Counted from the stretch's first letter, positions 16,859 to 26,340 are shown. The stretch is 64,000 nucleotides of DNA from Desulfobulbaceae bacterium (GCA_020444175.1 JAHLLM010000019.1:33567-97566); one strand, 5' to 3'. The notes: generated from the letters alone by a model not told the origin. Program-made: numbers and translations.

Positions 16859-17913
16859 TGCAGAGCTACTACCTTGAACTTGTCCGTTTTGTATTCCAGC
16901 ACGAATATTATGCAAGCCTGCAAGGTGCCTTTACCTTTCAACCCCAGAAAGAGACCCAGCGGCTGCTGTCGCGATACGGACTGCTCTTTCGCAGCACCAG
17001 GAATGGTTTTGCCATTCTGTATCAGGCAGTCAGGGATGAGACCGAGACACTGGTGCCTTTACGGAAATTACCCGAGCAGTTTGGCCTCAGGTTCTGGATC
17101 TGTTCCGTGTCGCCCTTCTTGGGGGTTGTTTCCGCCCTGCCTCTTTTTCGTTCAACCAATCAGGTTCTTTATTTTGATAATCTTCATGATCGCAGGGATG
17201 GCGACACCCTCTACCTTAATGCCGGGGCACCTGCCGCCACCGCGGCGGATGAAAATGATCTGAAGACCTTGGCTCCTCCTACCTGGAGATACAGTAAAGA
17301 GGAGACGAAAACGGTTTTTGTGCGTGTGCAGAGTGCTGACGGCACGGTTATTCGGTCGGAGTATTGCCGCCCCTATCAGGGAAATGTCGAGTGTCGGATT
17401 GATATGAGCGAGGTTGATCCGGGGCTTGTCAGCATTACTGCCGGAGAAGATACGGAAATTTTTTATTGCTGTGCATCCCCGACCGAAGGCTCTCCCCTTG
17501 CCGCAGTTGATTTATATGCCGGTTCCTCGGTGCCTGAAACATACGCATTTATTGATGCAGGCGGCATACCCCAGCCAAAGATATTTACCTGCCGGATTGC
17601 CAGGCGCAGCAGCCTGTGGCGCTATGTCGTCGTTCCCAAATTCAACACCAGTCTGCAGGCCGGTCAGCTTTCCATAGAAGATGGAGATGACAGGTACACC
17701 TTCGGCAACGCAACAGCGGTTCAGACCATGTCCGGAGAGGCCGCTTTTGCCATTGAATCCGAAGATGTCATCCCCCATCAGCAGGAGCCGATTAAAGGGC
17801 TGGCCTTAAAGCGAAACCATACGGATTTGATCAAGGAATTGCCAAACCCGGGTCCGGATCAGGTCATGGCCGGCAGCGGAAATTTTTACTCGGAAATTTA
17901 TGTCTATGTGTAG
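16858..17913 (+). CDS. Unknown eCIS-associated protein (351 aa)
   Basis: I do not recognise a named family. The N-terminal 110 residues (YYLELVRFVFQHEYYASLQGAFTFQPQKET ... FWICSVSPFLGVV) look like a small alpha/beta domain. The rest is beta-rich with Asp/Gly turns (for example SSLWRYVVVPKFNTSLQAGQLSIEDGDDRYTF condensed over about 240-275). The last residues, SGNFYSEIYVYV, end in a strand. It starts at the stop of the DUF4255 gene and precedes sheath 1, so it belongs to the assembly operon; a structural or assembly role is inferred. There is no signal peptide or membrane segment. Confidence 0.6.
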   Translation: MQSYYLELVRFVFQHEYYASLQGAFTFQPQKETQRLLSRYGLLFRSTRNGFAILYQAVRDETETLVPLRKLPEQFGLRFWICSVSPFLGVVSALPLFRSTNQVLYFDNLHDRRDGDTLYLNAGAPAATAADENDLKTLAPPTWRYSKEETKTVFVRVQSADGTVIRSEYCRPYQGNVECRIDMSEVDPGLVSITAGEDTEIFYCCASPTEGSPLAAVDLYAGSSVPETYAFIDAGGIPQPKIFTCRIARRSSLWRYVVVPKFNTSLQAGQLSIEDGDDRYTFGNATAVQTMSGEAAFAIESEDVIPHQQEPIKGLALKRNHTDLIKELPNPGPDQVMAGSGNFYSEIYVYV

Positions 17914-18002
17914 AGATCCATTTGTGCAGAGAGAACGAATAATGGTTGAGACGTGATGATTCCAACTGTTTTCCCCAAAAGCCTCAGGAAAGGACAGGAA
18001 AA

Positions 18003-20045
18003 ATGAACTACAAAACACCAGGTGTCTATGTCGAGGAAATATCACTCTTTCCTCCGTCCGTTGCTGAAGTGGCAACGGCCATCCCGGCCTTTATAGGTTA
18101 CACCGAAAAGGCGAAGTTCAAGGGTAAGGAGTTGGCCGGAAAAGCTGTGGAAGTATCCTCCCTTGTTGAGTTTGAAGAACGCTTCGGCAAGGGGCCGGCC
18201 ATTGTTGTTGATAAGGTTGTCCTTACCGAAAGCAACGCTGTCAGCGAAGTAGAAACGTCTACCACCTATCTGCTCTACGACAGTCTGCGCCTCTATTTCT
18301 CAAACGGCGGCGGGCGGTGTTATATCGTTTCCGTGGGGCAGTACGGTAAAAATCCAAAAGATGAGATTAAAAAGGAAGATATCGAAAAAGGCCTTGGCGT
18401 CATTGCCCGGGAAGATGAGCCCACCATGCTGCTTTTTCCCGATGCAACGTGCCTGGACGGCACTAAGCTCTACGAGTTGCAGCAGGCTGCCCTCAAGCAG
18501 GCGGCTGACCTGGGAGACCGTTTTGTCATCATGGACCTCCTGGAAAAAGAGGCGGCAACGGCCAAGGAAGAGTACAAGGAATTCCGCAACAACATCGGCA
18601 TTAACAACCTTCCCTACGGAGCTGCCTATACGCCGTATCTTGAAGCAGGGCTGCCCAAGGAGGTGAAATACCGTAATACCAGGAATTCGCTCTACAAGTA
18701 TGGCGGCCAGGTCAAGCTCGCCTCCCTGACCGAGGAACAGGGTGTCAAGGACACCATTAAGTCCCTGGAAGATCTCATTGCCGATGATAGCAGACTGCAG
18801 ACTGTAATCAATACCATCAAAGGCAGTTCCGCCTCCCTGCAGGAAGCCTATCAGGCAAAGGTCAACGATTTCAAGGACGTTGTTGCTGACGGGGCGGCAA
18901 GTGACGCCGACGTGCGTGCTGCCTTCAAGGAGCTGTGCACCCTGTGCTACAACATCCTGGGACAGGTTTTTGATGATCTGGCCAGCGGCACAGGTCCCTT
19001 AAAAGGAGAAGGACTGAAAAGTCTCCACTACTTTCTGAACTCTAAATTTGCGGCAGAATTCAGCGATATTGCCGAAAAGCTGAACAGCTATCTCAAAGAC
19101 GCAGGCCACGCTGACCTAAACGAGATGTACACAACCTTTACCTGGGATGCTGCCGACTGGTCAACCGTTACCGACAGTACGTCTACTCCCCCAAAGACCT
19201 TTGACTGGACTGCCTCCGACTGGACCGATCTCTTTGACAACGCCAATGTCACAGCTGATGACACCATCTACGGCGCTGACCCCTCCACCAAAGCAAGACT
19301 CAGCGCTGCCGAGCCATTTGTCAGCACCCTTTTTAAGCGGTTAAGCGGTGCAGTCGGTGATCTGCAGTTGACGGCAGACAGTCTTGAAAAGGAAAAGGAG
19401 GCTCTTCTTCTCCAGCAGATGCCGACCTACAAAACCATTGTCAAGGCCATAAACGACGATTTGATCGTAGTGCCTCCCAGCGGCGCCATTGCCGGTATCT
19501 ACTGCTATGTGGATAAAACCCGCGGCGTCTGGAAGGCCCCGGCCAACGTCAGCCTGAGCAATGTTGCCAGGCTGACCGAACGCATTGATGATGAGGAACA
19601 GGCCGATCTGAACGTTGATGTCAATGCCGGTAAATCCATTAATGCCATTCGTTTTTTCTCGGGCAAGGGCAACATCGTCTGGGGGGCGCGAACCCTGGCC
19701 GGCAACGACAATGAATGGCGCTATATCCCTGTGCGCCGGTTTTTCAACATGGTGGAGGAGTCAGTCAAAAAATCCACCAACTGGGCCGTATTTGAACCAA
19801 ATGACGCCAGCCTGTGGACCAAGATCAAGGCCATGATCGAAAACTACCTGACCCTCAAGTGGCGGGAAGGAGCCCTGACCGGTGCCAAGCCGGATGAGGC
19901 CTTTTTTGTCAATGTCGGCCTGGGAACCACCATGACACAGCAGGATATCCTCGAAGGGAGGCTGATCGTTGATATCGGCATGGCGGTTGTCCGTCCTGCC
20001 GAGTTTATCATCCTTCGCTTTATGCACAAGATGCAGGAGTCATAA
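18003..20045 (+). CDS. eCIS contractile sheath protein 1 (enlarged)
   Basis: The product (680 residues from ATG 18003, behind AGGACAGG) is a tail-sheath protein that contracts around the tube. The sheath N terminus MNYKTPGVYVEEISLFPPS and the strongly conserved C terminus are present: IPVRRFFNMVEESVKKSTNW, EPNDASLWTKI, TLKWREGALTGAKPDEAF, VRPAEFIILR. Between residues 215 and 465 lies an insert with a Trp/Asp motif (WDAADW, FDWTASDWTDLFD) not found in the minimal sheaths of about 350-480 residues; it is probably exposed on the particle surface. A paralogue lies at 24291-26330. Confidence 0.93.
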   Translation: MNYKTPGVYVEEISLFPPSVAEVATAIPAFIGYTEKAKFKGKELAGKAVEVSSLVEFEERFGKGPAIVVDKVVLTESNAVSEVETSTTYLLYDSLRLYFSNGGGRCYIVSVGQYGKNPKDEIKKEDIEKGLGVIAREDEPTMLLFPDATCLDGTKLYELQQAALKQAADLGDRFVIMDLLEKEAATAKEEYKEFRNNIGINNLPYGAAYTPYLEAGLPKEVKYRNTRNSLYKYGGQVKLASLTEEQGVKDTIKSLEDLIADDSRLQTVINTIKGSSASLQEAYQAKVNDFKDVVADGAASDADVRAAFKELCTLCYNILGQVFDDLASGTGPLKGEGLKSLHYFLNSKFAAEFSDIAEKLNSYLKDAGHADLNEMYTTFTWDAADWSTVTDSTSTPPKTFDWTASDWTDLFDNANVTADDTIYGADPSTKARLSAAEPFVSTLFKRLSGAVGDLQLTADSLEKEKEALLLQQMPTYKTIVKAINDDLIVVPPSGAIAGIYCYVDKTRGVWKAPANVSLSNVARLTERIDDEEQADLNVDVNAGKSINAIRFFSGKGNIVWGARTLAGNDNEWRYIPVRRFFNMVEESVKKSTNWAVFEPNDASLWTKIKAMIENYLTLKWREGALTGAKPDEAFFVNVGLGTTMTQQDILEGRLIVDIGMAVVRPAEFIILRFMHKMQES

Positions 20046-20078
20046 TTGTGGAGCTTCTTGGCAAAAAAAGTCGTGTAG

Positions 20079-20098
20079 GTCGCCATACCCATGGCGAC
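20079..20098. repeat. Hairpin downstream of sheath 1
   Basis: GTCGCCAT-ACCC-ATGGCGAC is a perfect 8-bp stem in the 177-base gap between sheath 1 and tube A, with no T-run. It may stabilise or process the transcript. Confidence 0.45.
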
Positions 20099-20222
20099 TC
20101 TTCAGTGTCGGGAAAGGGGCGAAGTCTCTCCTTGTTCGCTATCTCCCGACCTGCGACACGCTTCGTGGCAAAAAATGAACGTACAGCAAGCAGATAAATT
20201 TTTGACATAAAGGACGAGAATT

Positions 20223-20648
20223 ATGGCACTTCCACTTCCTGGCTTCCATTTCAAAGTAGAATGGGGCGGCACCAATATCGGCTTTTCCGAGGCCTCCGGG
20301 TTGACCATGGAGATCCAGGCCATCGAATATCGCGACGGGGCAAGCAGCGATTTTAATACCATTAAGATGCCGGGTCTGCCCAAGACGGCCAACATTGTCC
20401 TGAAACGGGGTATTGTCGACGGCGACAAGGAATTCTTCGAGTGGCTCAACAAGACCAAGATGAACAAGGCCGAGCGCCGTGATGTGACGATCAGCCTGCT
20501 TAATGAGGAACATGAACCGGTGATGACCTGGAAGGCGAATAACTGCTTTCCCGTCAAGATGGAGGGGCCGGGACTGAAGGCCACCGGCAACGAGGTGGCC
20601 ATTGAAACCCTGGAGCTGGCCCATGAGGGGCTGGCTATTCTGACCTAA
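20223..20648 (+). CDS. eCIS inner tube protein A, copy 1
   Basis: The 141-residue protein is a gp19/Hcp-type tube subunit of the Pvc1/Pvc5 class: PGFHFKVEWGG at the start, GFSEASGLTMEIQ, VLKRGIVDGDKEFFEWL and ETLELAHEGL at the end. Tube rings stack inside the sheath and carry cargo in their lumen. The gene is identical in DNA over its first 392 bases to the copy at 26516-26941; the proteins differ by one residue (Ala versus Thr third from the end). Confidence 0.93.
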   Translation: MALPLPGFHFKVEWGGTNIGFSEASGLTMEIQAIEYRDGASSDFNTIKMPGLPKTANIVLKRGIVDGDKEFFEWLNKTKMNKAERRDVTISLLNEEHEPVMTWKANNCFPVKMEGPGLKATGNEVAIETLELAHEGLAILT

Positions 20649-20650
20649 CC

Positions 20651-20793
20651 AGTGTCTGTCCATAAATGGCCATTTTGCCTGATATCTGCGTCATGCTTAA
20701 AAAATTATCCTCGGAATATCGCATATATGCCTCCGGTAATTTTTTGCGCAGTCCTTGATCTCAAACAAAATGCCCTATTTCTGGACAGACACT
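20651..20793. mobile_element. Palindromic MITE-like element between tube genes
   Basis: The ends AGTGTCTGTCCA(T)AAAT and ATTTC-TGGACAGACACT are inverted over about 28 bases with few mismatches. A nested inner pair follows (AAAAAATTA ... TAATTTTTT). The 143 bases have no ORF. The element lies between tube A and tube B and could form a large hairpin in the operon transcript. Confidence 0.6.
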
Positions 20794-20894
20794 AACCAGC
20801 ATGGCTGGACCAGATTTTGGTCTTCTGTCACAAGCAAAGCATGAAAATGTGTGATTCTGAAATGTCTCAGCCAACTGTTTTCGGATAAAAAAAC

Positions 20895-21338
20895 ATGAGC
20901 TACTATCCCCCGGTTGCCTTTCACTTTAAGGTCGAAATAGGTCTTGACGACCTCCATGAAAACGATGTGCGGTTCCAGGAGGTTTCCGGACTCACACGTG
21001 AGCTTGGTGTTGAGCAGGTTGTTGAAGGCGGTGAAAACCGTTTTGAGCACCGGCTGCCGGCCCGCGGAAAGTTCGGCAACCTGGTTTTGAAGCGCGGCAT
21101 GCTCACCGAATCCGGGGTGATCAAATGGATTAAGGATGCCATTGAGAATTTTGAGTTCAAGCCAGCCGACGTGCTGGTTTCACTTCTGGATGAAGAGCAT
21201 AATCCGCTTGTTTCATGGACTTTTGTCGCCGCCTGGCCGGTAAAATGGAGCCTTGGCTCTTTTGATGCCAAAAAGAATGAGGTTGTGGTGGAAACCCTGG
21301 AGCTTGCCTACAGGTATTTCACCAAGGTTGAGAAATGA
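20895..21338 (+). CDS. eCIS inner tube protein B
   Basis: The 147-residue paralogue of the tube subunit starts MSYYPPVAFHFKVEI and contains FQEVSGLTREL, NLVLKRGMLTESGVIKWI and VETLELAYRYF. It is clearly diverged from tube A. In the Pvc system different tube paralogues form the first ring(s) near the baseplate and the main tube; this shorter-range copy, next to the DUF5908 and Pvc7-like genes, is the likely baseplate-proximal ring (Pvc5-like). That assignment is inference. The start ATG lies after a gap containing the palindromic element. Confidence 0.9.
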   Translation: MSYYPPVAFHFKVEIGLDDLHENDVRFQEVSGLTRELGVEQVVEGGENRFEHRLPARGKFGNLVLKRGMLTESGVIKWIKDAIENFEFKPADVLVSLLDEEHNPLVSWTFVAAWPVKWSLGSFDAKKNEVVVETLELAYRYFTKVEK

Positions 21339-21440
21339 TGACTGAGCTGAAGACATGATAATTATTGTTTCGCGTTTTTGGGTGAAGATTATGCAGTCCC
21401 CCCTATGGGGGAGTAAAAACATAAAAACGAAGGAGGGCTT

Positions 21441-21602
21441 ATGCCCATTGAAATTCGAGAGCTTGTCATCCGGGCCGAGGTTGAGCCGCAGCAGGGGCAG
21501 GAATCCGGACAAGGCGCCGGCAGTGCCTCCGAAAGGGAGCAGCTTGTTCGTGACTGCGTTGAACAGGTGATGGAAATCATCCGTCAGAAAGAGGAACGCT
21601 GA
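21441..21602 (+). CDS. DUF5908 small eCIS protein
   Basis: The 53-residue protein begins MPIEIRELVIRAEV, the start typical of DUF5908, and ends in a charged helix (REQLVRDCVEQVMEIIRQKEER). AGGAGGG is ideally placed before ATG 21441, and the stop overlaps the next start (TGATG). DUF5908 genes are found in contractile injection loci between tube and adaptor genes. The exact role is not known to me. Confidence 0.85.
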   Translation: MPIEIRELVIRAEVEPQQGQESGQGAGSASEREQLVRDCVEQVMEIIRQKEER

Positions 21603-22348
21603 TGCCTGGTAACGAAGGCGAATTGAAGAAACTCAAAATCGAGGCCTATTCCTCGATCAGATATCTTGCCGACGATAAAGTCGATGAGTTCTTCGTCATG
21701 TTCAATCCCCCTACCCTGTCTCAGATATACGAAATTGAATACAACGAGGACCAGGCCCAGGGAACGTCCGGTTCTTCCCAGAGTTTCGGCAGAATGAAAC
21801 CCCAGGAATACACCTTTGAGTTTCTCATTGACGGGACCGGAACGGCACCTCCGCCGGTTGGAGCCGGAAGTGATTCCACGGATCAGTCCGCTGTGGGGGA
21901 GGCTGTTGACGTATCAGAGGAGGTGGCCGCCTTTCTGGATCTGACCTACGAGTTCAACGGGGAGCTGCACCGGCCGTACTATCTGAAGATACACTGGGGA
22001 CAGTTCGTCCTCTACTGCATCATGAAGAAGGCCGATGTCACTTACACCCTGTTCAGGCCCAACGGCTTTCCGCTGCGTGCCAAGATCAATGCCACTTTTT
22101 CCCAGATCAGCGACGATGAGCTGCGCAGAGCGCGCGAAGGCAGGAATTCTCCCGACATGACCCATCGCCGGCAGGTCCATGACGGCGACGAGCTGCCCCT
22201 AATGTGTTTTCGAATCTATGGAGATATGAGCCATTACCTCAACGTTGCCAGGTACAACGACATCATTGATTTCAGAAACCTTGAAACCGGTTCCTGGATC
22301 TCCTTCCCGCCCTTAAAGGATTTACAGGAGCTAACGCACGATGCCTGA
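21602..22348 (+). CDS. CIS tube/LysM-type adaptor protein (Pvc7-like)
   Basis: The 248-residue protein matches the CIS-tube family: KLKIEAYSSIRY, FVMFNPPTLSQIYEIEYNEDQ, EYTFEFLIDGTG, and GELHRPYYLKIHWGQFVLYCIMKKADVTYTLF. The later LPLMCFRIYGDMSHYLNVARYN is a LysM-like end domain (family hallmark: hydroxyl/Asp-rich loop, then AxxN). In the Pvc particle the Pvc7 protein sits between tube and spike. The gene overlaps DUF5908 upstream by one base and the spike gene downstream by eight. Confidence 0.88.
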   Translation: MPGNEGELKKLKIEAYSSIRYLADDKVDEFFVMFNPPTLSQIYEIEYNEDQAQGTSGSSQSFGRMKPQEYTFEFLIDGTGTAPPPVGAGSDSTDQSAVGEAVDVSEEVAAFLDLTYEFNGELHRPYYLKIHWGQFVLYCIMKKADVTYTLFRPNGFPLRAKINATFSQISDDELRRAREGRNSPDMTHRRQVHDGDELPLMCFRIYGDMSHYLNVARYNDIIDFRNLETGSWISFPPLKDLQELTHDA

Positions 22349-24101
22349 ACAGATTTCTTTCACCATTGAAGTTGACGGACAGGCCGTGTCCTCGGCCCTG
22401 CAGCTTACCTCCGTGGTTGTCAACCGTGAGGTCAACCGTATTCCCTGGGCCAGGGTCATCATTGTTGACGGCGAAACAAACACCAGCGACTTTGCGGTCA
22501 GCAATGAAGAAACCTTTATCCCCGGCAAGGAGCTGGTTGTCAAGGCTGGCGACAGCGGCGACGAGACGCGGATTTTTAAGGGCATTATCACCAGTCACCG
22601 ATTGAAAGTACGGCCCGGCGGCCAGTCTTATCTCTTTGTCGAGGCCAGGGACGCAGCCTTTAAAATGACACTGAACCCTAAAAACGTTCTTTTTGAAGAG
22701 CTTACGGACAGCGATATCATGGAGGAGGTGCTCGGCAATTACAGCGATTTGACCCCTGATGTCGAGGCCACCGAAGCAACGCATCTCAGAATGGTGCAGC
22801 ACCGGGCAACGGACTGGGATTTTGTCATGGCCCGGGCCCGTGTCAATGGCAAGCTGCTTTTTGTCAGCGATGGCGAACTGAAGATCGCTGCGCCATCTGT
22901 CAACGAAACGCCTGCTCTTACCCTGACCTATGGCGCCAATATTATGGAAGTTGACCTGGAAATGGATGCGAGATACCAGGCCACCTCCCTGAAAACAAAG
23001 GCTTGGTCCCAGGCGGATCAGGAGATTGTCGAAGCGGAAGCGGCTGACCCGGATTCTCCGGAACAGGGCAATATCGATGCCGCAGCACTGGCCGAAGCGG
23101 CGGGTTCCCAGGAAGTGGAACTTTATGATTCGGGCTTAAGCGATGAGGGGGCGTTGCAGGCCTGGGCCGATGCCCGTCTGAACTGGCAGCGTCTTGCCCG
23201 CATCCGCGGTTCCATTCGTTTTGAAGGCAACGCCGACCCGCAACCCGGCATGACCGTGGAGCTTGCCGGACTTGGCGACCGCTTTAACGGCAATGCCTTT
23301 GTCAGCGGTATTCGCCACGAGCTTTACGATGGCGGCTGGACCAGTGATATCGCCATCGGGCTGCCTGAAAATCTTTTCCCGGATGATATGGACTCGTGTT
23401 GCCGGGCGGAATTGCTGCCTGCCATCAGCGGCCTGCATATAGGCAAGGTGCTGCAGCTCCAGGACGACCCGGACGGGGCAGAGCGCATTCTCGTGCATAT
23501 TCCGATGATAACCCCGGACGGCAGCGGCCTGTGGGCCAGGTGGGCATCGGTGGATGCGGGAAATAATCGTGGTTTTGTCTGGCGGCCAGAAATCGATGAT
23601 GAGGTGGTGGTTGGTTTCCTGGGCGGTGATCCGCGCTCCCCGGTTGTCCTTGGAGGCCTGCACAGCGCGGCAAATCCAGCGCCCATCGAAGCCTCGGATG
23701 ATAATTTTGAAAAAGGCTATGTCTCTAAAAGCGAGATGCGTTTCCATTTTGATGATGACAAAAAAATCATCACCATTGAAACTCCGGGCGGGCATCAGCT
23801 CTTTCTTGACGAAGATGACAGCTCAATTCGCATTGTGGAACTAAACGGCAATACCGTGACCTTGAACAGTGACGGCATCACCATGGACAGTCCGGCTGAT
23901 TTCACCCTCACCTGCAGCGGCAATGCAACCATCGAGGCCGGTGGCAATATCGAGCTCACTGCTTCAGGGGATATGACGGCCAGCGGCAGCAATGTAACGG
24001 TGGAGGCCAGCGCCAGCGCAACGGTTTCCGGCTCAGGCGGTGCGGAGTTGAGCAGCGGCGGCCAGACCAAGGTTGAAGGGTCACTCGTGATGATCAATTA
24101 A
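22341..24101 (+). CDS. vgrG: VgrG-type spike protein (Pvc8-like)
   Basis: The 586-residue spike has a gpD/gp27-like base (ISFTIEVDGQAVSSALQLTSVVVN, then HRATDWDFVMARARVNGKLLF). An OB-fold gp5-like domain lies at about 358-455 (GLHIGKVLQLQDDPDG, WRPEIDDEVVVGFLGGDPRSPVV). The protein ends in a repeated Ser/Gly/Ala beta-prism (ASGDMTASGSNVTVEASA). It forms the central trimer of the baseplate that pierces the target, topped by the PAAR protein encoded at 26951. The second sheath/tube cassette lies between spike and PAAR, which in simpler loci are close together. Confidence 0.93.
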   Translation: MPEQISFTIEVDGQAVSSALQLTSVVVNREVNRIPWARVIIVDGETNTSDFAVSNEETFIPGKELVVKAGDSGDETRIFKGIITSHRLKVRPGGQSYLFVEARDAAFKMTLNPKNVLFEELTDSDIMEEVLGNYSDLTPDVEATEATHLRMVQHRATDWDFVMARARVNGKLLFVSDGELKIAAPSVNETPALTLTYGANIMEVDLEMDARYQATSLKTKAWSQADQEIVEAEAADPDSPEQGNIDAAALAEAAGSQEVELYDSGLSDEGALQAWADARLNWQRLARIRGSIRFEGNADPQPGMTVELAGLGDRFNGNAFVSGIRHELYDGGWTSDIAIGLPENLFPDDMDSCCRAELLPAISGLHIGKVLQLQDDPDGAERILVHIPMITPDGSGLWARWASVDAGNNRGFVWRPEIDDEVVVGFLGGDPRSPVVLGGLHSAANPAPIEASDDNFEKGYVSKSEMRFHFDDDKKIITIETPGGHQLFLDEDDSSIRIVELNGNTVTLNSDGITMDSPADFTLTCSGNATIEAGGNIELTASGDMTASGSNVTVEASASATVSGSGGAELSSGGQTKVEGSLVMIN

Positions 24102-24290
24102 TGATTTGGCGGCAGAATTTTTTGTCGGCATGGGTATGCCGACCTACTGTACCTGACAAACACTCAAAAAATGAAAACGTAGGGCGGAAAACCCTTTCCG
24201 CCATGGCAAGTTGAAGACATATTTTGGTCGGCAGAGGTATGCCGACCTTAAACAAATACTCAAAAAAAGCCTCAGCAAAGGACAGGAAAA
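24102..24290. repeat. Hairpin-rich spacer before sheath 2
   Basis: Three short palindromes are visible: GTCGGCATGGGTATGCCGAC, GGCGGAAAACCCTTTCCGCC and GGTCGGCAGAGGTATGCCGACC-type (the last written here as a loop of GGTCGGCA and TGCCGACC). The last 40 bases (AAAAGCCTCAGCAAAGGACAGG) resemble the leader of sheath 1, marking the left limit of the duplicated cassette. Confidence 0.5.
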
Positions 24291-26330
24291 ATGAACTACA
24301 AAACACCAGGTGTCTATGTCGAGGAGGTATCCGTATTTCCTCCGTCCGTTGCCGAAGTGGCAACGGCTGTTCCGGCCTTTATCGGCTATACGGAAAAGGC
24401 GAAATTCAAGGGCAGGAATCTGGCCGGAAAAGCTGTAGAGGTGGCCTCCCTTGCTGAGTTTGAAGAACGTTTCGGCAAGGGGCCGGATATCGATCTGAAA
24501 TCCGTTATTCTTACGGAAAGCAATACGGTCAGCAAGGTTGAAACCAATGCAAGCTATCTCCTCTATGACAGTATCCGCCTCTATTACAAAAATGGCGGCG
24601 GACGCTGCTATATCGTTTCCGTGGGACAGTACGGCAAGAGTCCCAAGGATGATATTGCCAAAGATGACATTGAAGAAGGGATCAAGGTTATTGCCAGGGA
24701 AGATGAGCCAACCATGCTGCTCTTTCCAGATGCCACGCGGCTTGCCGGCACCGGGCTCTATGATCTGCAGCAGGCCGCTCTCAAACAGGCCGCCGACCTG
24801 GGAGACCGATTTGTTATCATGGATCTTCTGGAAAAAGAGGGGGCAACGGCCAAGGAAAACTATACCGATTTCCGCAACAATGTCGGTATTAACAACCTTG
24901 CCTACGGCGCGGCCTACACGCCGTATCTCAAGGCCGGCCTGTCCCGTGAGGTCACGTATCGCAACACCAAAGACGTGTTGTTAAAATATGGCGGCAACAT
25001 CAAGCTGGCTTCCCTGACCGAGGAGCCGGAGATACAGACAACGATTACCTCGCTTGAAAATATCATTGATGATGCCCAGACCCTGCAGGGTATCGTCAAC
25101 ACCATAAAGGGCGACAGCAATTCTCTGCAGGAGGCCTATCAGGCCAAGTTGAACGCCTTTAAGGATGTGATCAACAATGCCGCTTCTTCCGCCGCAGCCA
25201 TTCGCGCTGCTTTCAAAGATCTGTGCACCCTGTGCTACGATGTTCTGAGGCTGGTCTTTGATGACCTGGCCAGCGGCGGCGGGCCCCTTACGGGAACCGG
25301 CCCGGAAAGCCTTCACTATTTTCTTGCCAGTAATTTTAATACCACCTTTTGCGATGTTGCCAAAACCCTGAATGCCTATCTTAAGAATGGCGGCCATGTT
25401 GATTTGAATGAGATGTACACCTCGTTTTCCTGGGATGCTGTTAACTGGTCCACCGAGGTCGATGGCTCGACAACGCCTGCAAAGACCTTTGACTGGACTG
25501 CCTCCGAATGGACCGATCTCTTTGACAGTGCCAATGTCACGGAGGATACAAGCATCTACAGCGGTGCCTCGGCCAGAGAAAGGCTGAGCAGTGCCGAGCC
25601 CTTTATCCGCAAAGAGTTTTCAAAATTAAATGACGCAGTGAGCGATCTTCTGCAGTCTGCAGAGAGCCTGGAAAACAAAAAGGAAGAACTGCTTCTCCAG
25701 CAGATGCCGGTTTATAAAAACATTGTTGCCGCTGTGAATGATGATCTGACCGTGGTGCCGCCCAGCGGCGCCATTGCCGGCATCTACTGCTATGTGGACA
25801 GGACCCGCGGCGTCTGGAAGGCTCCGGCCAATGTCAGCTTGAGCAGCGTGGCCGGTCTGACTGAAAGAATAGACAACGAGGAACAGGCCGATCTGAATGT
25901 TGACGTCAACGCCGGTAAATCCATTAATGCCATCCGTCCCTTTGCAGGACGCGGCATTCTCGTCTGGGGAGCGCGAACCCTGGCCGGCAACGACAATGAG
26001 TGGCGCTATATTCCTGTGCGCCGGTTTTTTAACATGGTGGAGGAATCAGTCAAAAAATCCACCAACTGGGCCGTTTTTGAACCAAATAACGCCAGCCTGT
26101 GGACCAAGATCAAGGCCATGATCGAAAACTACCTGACCCTCAAGTGGCGGGAGGGTGCCCTGGCCGGAGCCAAGCCTGACGAGGCCTTTTTTGTCAATGT
26201 CGGACTGGGAACCACCATGACCCAGCAGGATATCCTCGAAGGGAGGCTGATCGTGGATATCGGCATGGCGGTTGTCCGCCCGGCTGAATTTATCATCCTG
26301 CGCTTCATGCACAAGATGCAGGAATCCTAA
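24291..26330 (+). CDS. eCIS contractile sheath protein 2 (enlarged)
   Basis: The 679-residue sheath paralogue matches sheath 1 along its whole length. It has the same N terminus MNYKTPGVYVEEVSVFPPS, the same insert type (WDAVNW, FDWTASEWTDLFD), and a nearly identical C-terminal 200 residues ending FIILRFMHKMQES. The middle insert is the most diverged part, while the last 400 bases are nearly the same in DNA. Sheaths in PVC particles are often present in several paralogues (Pvc2-4). The same AGGACAGGAAAA leader precedes both sheath starts. Confidence 0.93.
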   Translation: MNYKTPGVYVEEVSVFPPSVAEVATAVPAFIGYTEKAKFKGRNLAGKAVEVASLAEFEERFGKGPDIDLKSVILTESNTVSKVETNASYLLYDSIRLYYKNGGGRCYIVSVGQYGKSPKDDIAKDDIEEGIKVIAREDEPTMLLFPDATRLAGTGLYDLQQAALKQAADLGDRFVIMDLLEKEGATAKENYTDFRNNVGINNLAYGAAYTPYLKAGLSREVTYRNTKDVLLKYGGNIKLASLTEEPEIQTTITSLENIIDDAQTLQGIVNTIKGDSNSLQEAYQAKLNAFKDVINNAASSAAAIRAAFKDLCTLCYDVLRLVFDDLASGGGPLTGTGPESLHYFLASNFNTTFCDVAKTLNAYLKNGGHVDLNEMYTSFSWDAVNWSTEVDGSTTPAKTFDWTASEWTDLFDSANVTEDTSIYSGASARERLSSAEPFIRKEFSKLNDAVSDLLQSAESLENKKEELLLQQMPVYKNIVAAVNDDLTVVPPSGAIAGIYCYVDRTRGVWKAPANVSLSSVAGLTERIDNEEQADLNVDVNAGKSINAIRPFAGRGILVWGARTLAGNDNEWRYIPVRRFFNMVEESVKKSTNWAVFEPNNASLWTKIKAMIENYLTLKWREGALAGAKPDEAFFVNVGLGTTMTQQDILEGRLIVDIGMAVVRPAEFIILRFMHKMQES

Positions 26331-26340
26331 TTGAAAAGCA

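Noticed and set aside
22341..22348. Possible frameshift between the Pvc7-like and VgrG genes
   Set aside because: The eight-base overlap is normal coupling; both proteins have complete ends.
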